A DNA stretch of 64,000 nt from CAYMQB01 sp964392665 (GTDB lineage Bacteria > Hydrothermota > E44-bin80): contig CAYMQB010000001.1 of assembly GCA_964392665.1 (NCBI GenBank), forward strand, positions 1 to 64,000. The letters run 5' to 3'. The notes beneath the pieces were generated by a model that saw nothing but the letters and a program-made list of their open reading frames with translations, was not told where the DNA came from and made no database searches. The translations under genes were made by a program, and so were the position numbers. Positions 26,678 to 35,000 of this stretch are shown in pieces. Positions within the stretch are counted from its first letter, which is position 1; every line of letters begins with the position of its first letter.

Positions 26678-27367
26678 TCATTCACTTTCCTCGACTAAAT
26701 TATCGATAACCCCAGCTAATTCTGAACCTACTTTGAATCCAATGCCTATGTAAATGATTGGAATTATACCTGCACTGAATAGAGAATTAAAAACTCCTTT
26801 CGGTAGAAAATTCGAGAGAAAATAATGTCCTCCAACCATTAAACCAATTAATCCCATTAACAGAAAAATCAATGCACCCGAAGAGTCGATGGATTTACTC
26901 CAAATTCTGTTGATTCTCTTACCTCTGCATCCCAAATAAATGAGAACGAAACCTGAGGCAATAATAGCTCCCCCTTGAAACCCTCCACCGGGAGTTAGAT
27001 GACCATGGATAAACATATAAGAACCAAACAAAATTATCATCGGGAATAGGAATTTACAACCCGTAGACAGCACTAAACTCGATGGTTCCGTTTTACCTCT
27101 TCTCCTTTTCTTCTTGCGAGTCGATAAGACAGCACCTAAGCCAATTGCTGCCACGAGAAGTATTGTTATCTCGCCAAGAGTATCAAAACCTCGATAATTT
27201 AGAACAACTGAAGTGACGATGTTAGATGCCCCTGTGTCTTTTTCTCCTTTGCTGATATAATAATTACCAACCTTCGTTTTAGGTGTTCCAAAAGGGACCT
27301 TATGCAAGCATAGAATGATTCCCCAACAAATGACAATTAGCAAGATGATACTGATAATCTTTCTCAT
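26678..27367 (-). CDS. MbhE-MbhF fusion (MrpA C-terminal/MrpB-like)
   Basis: 229 residues from the ATG at 27367, overlapping the stop of the D-type gene. The longer open frame to 27643 is a shadow of the two upstream genes and looks non-biological there (Asn/Cys-rich, no hydrophobic helices). Residues 1-85 match MbhE, including YRGFDTLGEITILLVAAIG; residues about 105-225 match MrpB (MbhF) with MFIHGHLTPGGGFQGGAIIA. In archaeal Mbh/MBX these are two proteins, while in Mrp antiporters E is the end of MrpA. A fusion of E with F is therefore a different partition of the same segments. Confidence 0.85.
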   Translation of the reverse strand: MRKIISIILLIVICWGIILCLHKVPFGTPKTKVGNYYISKGEKDTGASNIVTSVVLNYRGFDTLGEITILLVAAIGLGAVLSTRKKKRRRGKTEPSSLVLSTGCKFLFPMIILFGSYMFIHGHLTPGGGFQGGAIIASGFVLIYLGCRGKRINRIWSKSIDSSGALIFLLMGLIGLMVGGHYFLSNFLPKGVFNSLFSAGIIPIIYIGIGFKVGSELAGVIDNLVEESE

Positions 27368-27603
27368 TCTTCGTGCCTTTTTGTTCTTCTTATTGCAATA
27401 ATAAAAATGGCAGTAACCAATGCTGCACCAATCGAAGCCTCTGCCATTGCTACATCCGGAGCCTGTAGAAAATAGAAGAGCACCGATGCAATCAGGCTCA
27501 CCATCCATGAAGCAATTATTGCGCTCATCAAGTCTTTGAATATTAGAGCTGCAATTGCTGCGACAAGCATAAAAATTATCATTAAGAAAACTATAATTGT
27601 CAT
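27364..27603 (-). CDS. MbhD-like (DUF4040) membrane subunit
   Basis: 79 residues, with three hydrophobic segments and the DUF4040 signature ending in APDVAMAEASIGAALVTAIF, which aligns with the MrpA C-terminal region. Start overlaps the mrpG stop and end overlaps the next start, so translation is coupled on both sides. Part of the ion-translocating module. Confidence 0.85.
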   Translation of the reverse strand: MTIIVFLMIIFMLVAAIAALIFKDLMSAIIASWMVSLIASVLFYFLQAPDVAMAEASIGAALVTAIFIIAIRRTKRHEE

Positions 27604-27932
27604 TTCTTCTTGGTATATTCCTCGAATTCCTTGGTTTTGTCAACTATAGTTCTATCACATAGAGAAACTCCACTTTTATACGAACCTCTGGCAATAGCAT
27701 GGCTTGAAATGGGATTTGTAAGCATAATAAACGCAGCAATAAGCAAAGTTTTCCAGAACCAATCTGGCTCTATTATGCCTATCCCAACAATAGTGAGAAA
27801 ACTACCCAGAGTAGTACATTTCGTTCCTGCTTGAATTCGATTATAAACATCAGGCAATCTAAGCACACCAAGGTTCCCCAGAAATAGAAATATCGTCCCA
27901 ATGCCTACAATAATGATACCAAATAAGTCCAT
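27600..27932 (-). CDS. mrpG: MrpG/MnhG subunit
   Basis: 110 residues, three helices, with the MrpG signature GNLGVLRLPDVYNRIQAGTK (about 23-42) and TNPISSHAIARGSY at the end of the last helix. Small subunit of the Mrp-like ion-translocating module (MbxC equivalent). It starts immediately after mrpF. Confidence 0.92.
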   Translation of the reverse strand: MDLFGIIIVGIGTIFLFLGNLGVLRLPDVYNRIQAGTKCTTLGSFLTIVGIGIIEPDWFWKTLLIAAFIMLTNPISSHAIARGSYKSGVSLCDRTIVDKTKEFEEYTKKK

Positions 27933-28193
27933 TTAAATTCCCCTTTCAAGAAATCTGGCAAGAGCGACTAACCCAACAAAAGCCAATGCAGAATATACCA
28001 ACGACACATCCAGGTAAACATACCTTTTGAACAGATAAGCAAGCAGTACGAGTGAAGCAACTGTAGTTGTCGTGATTGTATCTACAGCAACGGCTCTGTC
28101 CGAAGCAGTAGGGCCTATCAACATACGTAAAAGACTGAGGAAAATGCCTGCAGCTATGATAGCTAAAAATACTAAAATGATGGTTTCGTTCAT
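27933..28193 (-). CDS. mrpF: MrpF/MnhF subunit
   Basis: 86 residues, three helices, with the family motif IGPTASDRAVAVDTI (about 27-41) and a later LVYSALAFVGLVALARF helix. Small subunit of the Mrp module (MbxB equivalent). The start overlaps mrpE by 4 nt. Confidence 0.92.
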   Translation of the reverse strand: MNETIILVFLAIIAAGIFLSLLRMLIGPTASDRAVAVDTITTTTVASLVLLAYLFKRYVYLDVSLVYSALAFVGLVALARFLERGI

Positions 28194-28711
28194 TCAAATA
28201 TCACTCTTAAATATTTTTCGAATTTCTCTCCTATAATTTTTGTAGCTTCATCTACATCTTCTGATTGAACATTAATCCAGTGAATCAGGAAAGTATCTCC
28301 CAGGATATCCAAAGTAAATGTACCGGGTGTCAAAGTGATTGAATTGGCAAGAAACATCTTGGCAATATCTTGTTTTAAAGATGTTTTAATTACTACTATC
28401 CCGGGCTTAATAGGCATTTTAGGATGAATTACCCTATATGCCACATCGACATTTGCAATAATAATTTCCTTGAAAAGCACAAAAATATACAGAATGAAAA
28501 ATGCTATTCTTTTAAGACTTAAAGGAGGAAGTCCCAGTTCAATATAATTTTTACTTAATATTATCGAAAGAATAATACTGATAAAAATGCCAACACTAAG
28601 TTCCTGCCAATTCAAACTTGATGTGAGAGCAAGCCATATAATTATTAAAATTAAAAACAGATAAAGGAAATTTCTTGATGAATATTTGGTCTTAACTATT
28701 TTATGAAACAT
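28190..28711 (-). CDS. mrpE: MrpE/MnhE subunit, first gene of the MBX-like structural operon
   Basis: 173 residues: two or three N-terminal helices, then a soluble domain with the MrpE pattern (VDVAYRVIHPKMPIKPGIV and NSITLTPGTFTLDI, about 90-135). MbxA equivalent. An AAAGGAT ribosome site lies upstream of the ATG. Only 49 nt separate it from the rex stop and no terminator is seen there, so it is probably co-transcribed with rex. Confidence 0.9.
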   Translation of the reverse strand: MFHKIVKTKYSSRNFLYLFLILIIIWLALTSSLNWQELSVGIFISIILSIILSKNYIELGLPPLSLKRIAFFILYIFVLFKEIIIANVDVAYRVIHPKMPIKPGIVVIKTSLKQDIAKMFLANSITLTPGTFTLDILGDTFLIHWINVQSEDVDEATKIIGEKFEKYLRVIFE

Positions 28712-28760
28712 CTAAAATATCCTTTTCATAAAAAAAGAGTAGTTATTCATTTTAATATTT

Positions 28761-29393
28761 TTAAACTCTATCTTTACGGGAATAATATGCCAATCTTGCC
28801 ATTTCTGTGCTCAGGTCAACGTAATTCATCTTCACATTGTGAGGCATATCCTTATGACACGGAGCAAATGACAGAATAGCTTTGATCCCTCCATTCTCCA
28901 GACGATTTGCGACCGCAGGTGCAGCAGATTCAGAGACGCTCAGGATAGCTATTTTAATACCGTCGGACCTTACCCTTTGTTCTAAACCTTCCATATTTTC
29001 GATGGTTATTCCATTGATTTTTTTACCTACTTTTTTATTATCGTTGTCGAATGCCATGGCAATCTTGAATCCTTCCGATTCGAAATTCGAATAGGAAAGC
29101 AAAGCCCTTCCGATGTTACCTACTCCTACAAGAACAACCTTCATTACAGGTTCCAGTTTTAATATGCTCGGAATCTTCTTGATCAAGTCGTCGACATCGT
29201 ATCCAACTCCGCGTGTTCCAAAATCGCCAAAGTATGAAAAATCCTTTCTTATTATTGAAGAAGTTATAGAACATGCTTCGGCAAGTTGATAAGAAGAGAT
29301 AGTCTTAATGCCTCCTTTTGAAAAGCATAACAAAGCTCTAAAATAAGGGAAAAGGCGTCCTACGGTTTCATTTGGGACGGATCTTGTTTTCAT
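28761..29393 (-). CDS. rex: Rex, NADH-sensing transcriptional repressor
   Basis: 210 residues. N-terminal winged helix (residues about 1-80: TVGRLFPYFRALL, ISSYQLAEACSITSSIIRKDFSYFG, GTRGVGYDV) and C-terminal Rossmann domain with VLVGVGNIGRALL (about 90-102), AFDND and the domain-swapping C-terminal helix. Rex binds its operator when NADH/NAD+ is low and releases it when NADH rises. It heads the MBX-like operon, and a candidate operator lies before the Flx-Hdr cluster, so it probably controls both (inference). Confidence 0.93.
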   Translation of the reverse strand: MKTRSVPNETVGRLFPYFRALLCFSKGGIKTISSYQLAEACSITSSIIRKDFSYFGDFGTRGVGYDVDDLIKKIPSILKLEPVMKVVLVGVGNIGRALLSYSNFESEGFKIAMAFDNDNKKVGKKINGITIENMEGLEQRVRSDGIKIAILSVSESAAPAVANRLENGGIKAILSFAPCHKDMPHNVKMNYVDLSTEMARLAYYSRKDRV

Positions 29394-29409
29394 TTTTTCG
29401 AGTTTAAGA

Positions 29410-29427
29410 TTGTGTTCACATTCATAT
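29410..29427 (-). promoter_or_regulatory. Weak candidate Rex site in the rex leader
   Basis: TTGTGTT-CACA-TTCATAT matches the Rex consensus TTGTGAA-N4-TTCACAA at 10 of 14 defined positions and includes a perfect TGTG-N2-CACA core at 29411-29420. It lies just downstream of the predicted transcription start, where autoregulation would act. Weaker than the site at 4103-4120. Confidence 0.25.
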
Positions 29428-29435
29428 ACATAGGC

Positions 29436-29464
29436 TATATAAAATAGTTAAAGCAAAATGTCAA
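29436..29464 (-). promoter_or_regulatory. Sigma70-type promoter for rex and the MBX-like operon
   Basis: On the minus strand, TTGACA (29464-29459), a 17-nt spacer, then TATATA (29441-29436). The expected start near 29429 gives a leader of about 36 nt. No other promoter of this quality is seen before mrpE. Confidence 0.7.
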
Positions 29465-29515
29465 GCATTTTTTTATTTTTTTTGTTTTTTTAAATTAAGA
29501 TTTTTACGTTTAACT

Positions 29516-29553
29516 AAAAAAAAAGGACGAACATTTGTTCGTCCTTTTTTTTC
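29516..29553. terminator. Rho-independent terminator, likely bidirectional
   Basis: Perfect 8-bp stem GGACGAAC / GTTCGTCC (29525-29532 and 29537-29544) with a 4-nt loop, flanked by A-rich sequence on the left and a T run on the right, so it can act on both strands. It ends the barrel gene 29564-30163 (minus) just before the rex promoter. Confidence 0.85.
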
Positions 29554-29563
29554 TTGCGTCGCC

Positions 29564-30163
29564 TTATTTAATCCTATACATAAGATTTACTCCAAATAGT
29601 ATATCATATGCAGACTCTGAGTTGTCTGTATCAGGATCGTTAGCAGTAAGATTGTACTGAAAACGTACATATGGTGAAATGGTCATTGGTGCCATCATAC
29701 CAAGATTTGCTCCAGCTCCTACTTGAATACCAAAGTCGGTTTCAAGAAGCGAATCGGGAACATCGCCTGATTGACCATCACTTTCCCATGATGCACTTAA
29801 TGCATATATTAGGGACGGTCCCAGTACGAAGTATGGTGATATTGTTGGCATTGGCATTTTATACTTCAAAAGAAATGGTATTACAAGACTGTTATAAGTG
29901 CTTGTGTATTCGGTATTACCATATGTTCCACTATATTTATACATCGAATACACTATATCGAGCTCACCACCTATCATAGGCATAAAATCCATATCTACAG
30001 CAAGACCTCCACCAAAACCTAAACCAGATTGACTTTCATCTCCTTCGATACCTGAGTTTGACATATTATAGCTGCCGCCAAGATTTGCGCCAAGCGAAAA
30101 ACCCTGACCGAAGACCAGCCCAAAAGAAAGTAATAAGATTGCTACAGTGATTAAGCCTTTCAT
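29564..30163 (-). CDS. Outer-membrane beta-barrel protein, porin-like
   Basis: 199 residues. A signal peptide (MKGLITVAILLLSFGLVFGQ, cleavage near residue 19) is followed by alternating amphipathic strands rich in Gly, Tyr and Ser (FSLGANLGGSYN, LGFGGGLAVDMDF, GGELDIVYSMYKYSG, TISPYFVLGPSLIYALS, TISPYVRFQYNLTAND). It ends with an aromatic-basic strand, FGVNLMYRIK. This fits the 8-strand OMP_b-brl family. The specific role is unknown. An AAGGAGA site precedes the ATG. It stands alone, with its own terminator. Confidence 0.8.
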   Translation of the reverse strand: MKGLITVAILLLSFGLVFGQGFSLGANLGGSYNMSNSGIEGDESQSGLGFGGGLAVDMDFMPMIGGELDIVYSMYKYSGTYGNTEYTSTYNSLVIPFLLKYKMPMPTISPYFVLGPSLIYALSASWESDGQSGDVPDSLLETDFGIQVGAGANLGMMAPMTISPYVRFQYNLTANDPDTDNSESAYDILFGVNLMYRIK

Positions 30164-30510
30164 CTTTTCTCCTTAATTTTTTGCATTAAATTAACGTTAA
30201 CTAAGTTTCACCTCCTTTCTTTATTATTTTATGTTTTTACCAAATATTTTATTGAATGTCAAGCGAAAAATCTAAAAATCATAGGCAAATAACTTCATTC
30301 TAAGTATTCTGTCCTATACTGGCCCTTAAAGAATCCCAAAACCGAGATTCTTCGTAAGTAGAAAAGTGCTGTTTACTCAGACTAACTCTGATCTTTCAAC
30401 TATTCTCTATTTAGTTTTCTTGCGCACTTGTGCTCTTGTAACTTGTGCTCTGGTGTGCTGTCCTTTATGGTCTTCGGTCTAATGTCTTCAGGTTTTATTG
30501 CAAAACTATA
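30164..30510. other. Intergenic region with promoter-like box and short repeats
   Basis: Contains TTGACA on the minus strand (30262-30257) 17 nt from a poor -10 (TAAAAA), probably serving the barrel gene, and a TTAACGTTAA palindrome at 30191-30200. Between 30420 and 30465 are degenerate direct repeats of the GCGCACTTGTGCTCTTG type. No coding sequence is seen. Confidence 0.4.
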
Positions 30511-31473
30511 TCAGATATGTTCCTGTATCCATCCTGTTTCAAGACCATATTTTTCCATCAAAGCTTTCGCTCTTTTGTATTCCACTTTAGTTATTTTTCT
30601 TGAAAGAATAGGATCGTCCAATACTTTAAAACAAGGGAAATATTGGTCCATCAAACTAATATATGTCTTCTTTGAGATTTTTTGACTGAGAAACTTAAGA
30701 ATGTCTTCTGTACCTGATACGCCCTCGGGTAGGACGAGATGCCGAACAATGATTCCTCTTTTTGCAATGTCATCTTCAAGAACAAGGTCACCAACCTGTT
30801 TGTGCATTTCAATGACTGCATCTCTATTGAGCTTCACATAATCCTTTGCTTGCGAATACTTTAAAGCAAAGCGCCAATCGCTGTATCGCATATCAACAAG
30901 ATAGATATCGATTATGCCTGAAATAAGTTTAAGTGTTTTAACACTATCGTAGCCGCTTGTATTATAAACAATGGGAATATGAAGTCCTTTTTGTTTTGCG
31001 ATATATAGGGCTTTCATAATGTGTGGAACGAAATGATTAGGCGTAACAAGGTTTATGTTATGCGCACCTTTGCTCTGCAGTTTCAACATCATCTCTGCAA
31101 GCTCAGGAAGACTATAGTATTCCCCGACACCCAACTGACTGATAGAATAATTCTGACAGTATCTACAGTGAAGGTTACAGTTTGAGAAGAAGATTGTTCC
31201 CGAACCTTTATGCCCAGAAAGGGGTGGTTCTTCACCAAAATGAAGGTTAAAACTTGCAATCTTCAGTCTCCAGTCGCTATTACAAAACCCCAACTCTCCC
31301 TTAATTCTGTTTACTTTACAGATTCTGGGACAGAGACTGCAATCGAGTAACTCCCTATATCCCCTTCCTATTTTCTTCTTAAATTCTTTATCGGTAATCT
31401 TAAGAAATCCAGGTTTCAAAACAATAAAACGCTTTCGGTAGTCGCAGGCTTCAGCCTGCGTGGTTATGCGCAC
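30511..31473 (-). CDS. Radical SAM protein, PflX-like (putative PFL-activating-enzyme family)
   Basis: 320 residues if the GTG at 31473 is used. The radical SAM 4Fe-4S motif is CNLHCRYCQN (about residues 99-108), preceded by a cysteine-rich N-terminal pattern typical of the PflX/COG1313 group (CSLCPRICKVNR, GFCNSD). Later segments VTPNHFVPHI, YNTSGYDSV, DIYLVDMRY and VRHLVLPEG match the same group. The first 12 residues (MRITTQAEACDY) are encoded by a dispersed palindromic repeat and there is no ribosome site before the GTG, so the true start may be a TTG at 31419. Substrate unknown; such proteins often sit near AMMECR1/MEMO-type genes, not seen here. Confidence 0.8.
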   Translation of the reverse strand: MRITTQAEACDYRKRFIVLKPGFLKITDKEFKKKIGRGYRELLDCSLCPRICKVNRIKGELGFCNSDWRLKIASFNLHFGEEPPLSGHKGSGTIFFSNCNLHCRYCQNYSISQLGVGEYYSLPELAEMMLKLQSKGAHNINLVTPNHFVPHIMKALYIAKQKGLHIPIVYNTSGYDSVKTLKLISGIIDIYLVDMRYSDWRFALKYSQAKDYVKLNRDAVIEMHKQVGDLVLEDDIAKRGIIVRHLVLPEGVSGTEDILKFLSQKISKKTYISLMDQYFPCFKVLDDPILSRKITKVEYKRAKALMEKYGLETGWIQEHI

Positions 31474-31492
31474 GCTAAAGGGTGCGGCTACG
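31442..31492 (+). repeat. GCAGGCT-CAGCCTGC palindromic repeat at a gene junction
   Basis: CGCAGGCTTCAGCCTGCG (31443-31460), followed by GGTTATGCGCACGCTAAAGGGTGCGGCTACG. A related copy, CGCAGGCTGAAGCCTGCGGCTACC, is at 63953-63976. This copy supplies the last five codons and stop of the DUF4416 gene and the annotated start of the radical SAM gene. Confidence 0.65.
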
Positions 31493-31987
31493 TTTCATTA
31501 TATATTCTCTGCATTTATTGAAAAAATCAATTGCGGTCTTTGTTTTATAATCCCTGTATGTCCAATGTTGTGCCTGCCAAGTGTTTTTAACATAGATAAG
31601 GCTAACTTCCGCATAAATTTCGTTTCCAAGATAAATTCTGTGAGAGCAATCTTTTGTTGTTGCAAGTATCACTCTTGAAAGGGTAACATAACCAGGATCA
31701 ATGTTAATTACGCGCTTACCATCAATTGCAAGTTCCTTCTCCAGAAGAACGGTTGACTTCTTGATATCTGCAATTGACTCTTGTTTGATCGGGTTATCAA
31801 ATAAAATCCATTCTCTTAAAAGCTTCTCCCCCATCTCCTTCTCATAATAATCCGTAAAACCAAATGGAATAGCCTTACTCTTAATAATAACTTTTCCGAA
31901 ACCGGTCGATAATTTTTGTATTACGTTTTGTACGAATTGGTTTTGGAATATCAAACCTGCAAAAAGAAATGCTGTTTCTCTTTCCAT
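31475..31987 (-). CDS. DUF4416 family protein
   Basis: 170 residues. Family features: FAGLIFQNQ near the N-terminus, FTDYYEKEMGE (about 47), the INIDPGYVTLSRVILATTKD segment (about 95-114), and the late TWRYRDY-like stretch, here HWTYRDYKT (about 141). Function unknown; found in many anaerobes. Its C-terminal residues RSRTL and stop come from the palindromic repeat at 31442-31492, suggesting a repeat-altered end. A radical SAM gene follows at once and may be co-transcribed. Confidence 0.8.
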   Translation of the reverse strand: MERETAFLFAGLIFQNQFVQNVIQKLSTGFGKVIIKSKAIPFGFTDYYEKEMGEKLLREWILFDNPIKQESIADIKKSTVLLEKELAIDGKRVINIDPGYVTLSRVILATTKDCSHRIYLGNEIYAEVSLIYVKNTWQAQHWTYRDYKTKTAIDFFNKCREYIMKRSRTL

Positions 31988-32037
31988 ATTCTACATACAT
32001 TATCAAATAATGAGAATAAGTCAAGAGAAAATAGTGT

Positions 32038-32080
32038 GTCATTCTGAGTGTTCTTATCCATATTGACCGTGGAAGAATCT
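32038..32080 (+). repeat. GTCATTCTGAG...GGAAGAATCT repeat, copy 1
   Basis: GTCATTCTGAG, then about 20 nt containing CATATTGACCGT, then GGAAGAATCTGA. The second copy at 36719-36760 has the same orientation, and the pair brackets the secreted-protein gene 32083-36351. Confidence 0.6.
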
Positions 32081-32082
32081 GA

Positions 32083-35000
32083 CTACCTGATCAAAACCAT
32101 CTTATTTACCGCGGTTGTCTGGCTCGTCTTCAAAACAGCATAATATACACCACTTGAGAGTTTATTCCCCTGTTCATTTCTTGCATCCCACTTTTTAGAA
32201 TAGAACCCAGATTCAAGTTTACCACTAACAAGTGTTTTAACAATCCTGCCAGTAACATCATAGATGCCAATGGAAATATTTTTTTCACCATCATTCTGAC
32301 CAACGACAAATGAAATAGTGGTTGATTGTCTTGCGAATGGATTTGGGTATATCGTCTGAAGTGACGAAATAAGAGGTATATAAGCTCTGATATCTACGCT
32401 AATAGGTCCATATATTTGTTTTTCTCCATTAATATCGATTTGCTCAAGTTTGTAATAGTATGTATCCATTCGCTTTACATTCGAATCAATGAATGAATAA
32501 TCGTTAGGGCTTGAAGAATTTCCTGCTCCCTGGATAATGTGTGAATTGATTTTTATATATTCCCCTTCACCAATAGCTCTCAACACATTGAATCCAAGAT
32601 TATCCTGTTCACTTTCCGTTCGCCAGATAATTTTTATATTGTGTTCATTCGGTATGTAGTTTGCCGCAAACTCGGTAAGGGTAATTGCAAGAGCAGGATT
32701 GGTTACGAGCAGATACTGTGTCACTGAAATCGTGTCATTTGGTGCAACGGTCATTCCAAGCCACATATAGCAAACCGCATCATCCAATACAAAGGGTAGA
32801 ACATCAGGAGGACTATAAGGAACTTGGAATGCATTACCGTATGCGGGTCCTGACCATGCTACATAGTATAAGGAGTCAGGTACTACTACCGGTGGAATAG
32901 CCGACATAGGTTCCGTAACGCTTAGGTAGTGTGCAATTGATGCTGCAAGAAGTGTATCATCCGTTTCTTCGAGAGAAAGGGGAATTCCTGAGTTGGTCCA
33001 ACAGGTTTCGGTAATTTGCCAGGCATCAGGAACTACCGAGTGATACTTTCTAACAGCCGGAGAATCCCATGAGTTAACATGTGTATCCCACTCGTATCGG
33101 ATACTGAAAGTTCTATTTTCAGATGCGTGATTTACAATAAATAATGTTATTTCCAATTTTGAATTAGCACCTGCATCTTGTGCGGCAATTGTCTGAATTA
33201 CATCGAAATGGTCCAATCCGTTGTCAACTACCCATTTTTGGTCAAGGTTCTCGGCTGCAGTATATGCTGCACTTGTATAGTAATCGGAAAGTTGAGCAAC
33301 AGTGAAACCAACTTCGGTACTCGCACCTGTGCTTCTCGTAACATAATCTGTATTCGTTCTATATGACCTTACGGTATTGTATGACGACCAGGGAGAATGA
33401 GAACCTCCACCGAAAAGCAGTGTAATATCAACACCGTCCGGATGTCCTGCTCCAGTAGCAGCTGTGTAGGTTCCCGGGTCATCGCTGATATCATTCGAGA
33501 TATACATTGTAAGCCAATCAGTAGTAACCGAGAGGAGATTTCCACATGTGATTGTTCCCGGACTATAATCATAGACGGGCGCATTTATGCAGTCATCGAT
33601 TTTGCCGTAGACATAATACCTGCCGTTAAGCGCTCCCACATTCCATACGAATGAATCTGCCAGGTCATCCTCACTTATTCCACTTGTTATCAGAGTTCCG
33701 TCGTAACCTGTGTTATCTGTATCGTAATATAGGGAAATCGTAGCATCGTTATCCGGGTCACTATCTGTCCATTTTATCGTATATGTTGAAGATGTAATGA
33801 TCGTATCATTTGCAGGTGTTAATACTGTGATTGAAGGTGCATCGTTAGGACCTATCCATATGTCTTCTATATTACCCCAATTTCCCCAATTGTTAAGGTT
33901 GTCCTCACCCTTTGCGTGATAGTAATGCCATCCCACAGATGTTCCTGTTATGTGGTAGAAAGTATCCGCAATTGCACTTGAGAATGTCTGGACCCATTGC
34001 CAACCATTTACAAGGATATCATCCACCCAAAAACCACCGTAGTTTATGGAACCATCAGAATGATAACGATATCTCAGAAGAATACTGAATGCGGAGTAAC
34101 TGCTCACATCTACATTTTCGTGATACCACATAGAATCGTTTCCGGTATATGAGTTCATATTTATCCAGCTTGTTCCATTATCTGTTGAAATATCAAAATA
34201 TCCACGGTCTATACCACTTTCGCATCCACCCCACCACCAGAACTCAACGGATTGTGCACCCAGATAATTATTTACAGAAATCATAGTATCCTCTGCACTA
34301 CTCACATTTTCTGAACCATAACTTCTTGGCGGCGAATGCGACCTTGTATTTGACCTTAAGAATCCACTGAGACTGAAATTTCCTGCAACGCACTGGTCAT
34401 AGAGAAGTGTATCAGGTGTTACCTCGTCCAATTGATATCCTGCAATACCATCCCTGTCTATGGAAGGTGACCAATAAACAAAGAAATCACCGTCCAGATC
34501 CACAAAAAGCGGGTAGATAATAGGCGGTGACGGAACATCGTTGCATGGATGTTCAATTGCTCTATTGGCAAATAAAAGATTACCGTAAGGGCTACCTTCG
34601 TTCTCATACTGTAACCCGATTGTTCCACCCGAGTTCTCTATACCCACCGTTGCAGACCTACCAAAGTTATAGGAACTGTTGCCCATATTAACATCTTGAT
34701 ATTGAATTATAAAATTGCCGTCGTCATACAGTATTACCTGGAATGAGCCGCCGTTTGTCTCACCTAGGTGCGGAACACCTTCCCAGGTTACAACAAAGCC
34801 ATTTGGGCTTCCACCTGTGGTCTTATACCATACAGTTCCAGTAGATGGGTTCAAGTCATCCCAGAATACATATATTGAATTATTTGGTATTCCCGAACTC
34901 GGTATCGTTCCGTTTGAATAACTTGTATTATCATCAAAACTGACATAGCCATTGGACACTATGTAAACCGAATCGTATGTGTTTTCATAAAATCTGAATA

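Noticed and set aside
27368..27643. N-terminal extension of the MbhE-MbhF protein
   Set aside because: This part of the open frame overlaps two other genes on the same strand, lacks hydrophobic helices and is rich in Asn and Cys; the ATG at 27367 overlapping the previous stop is the better start.
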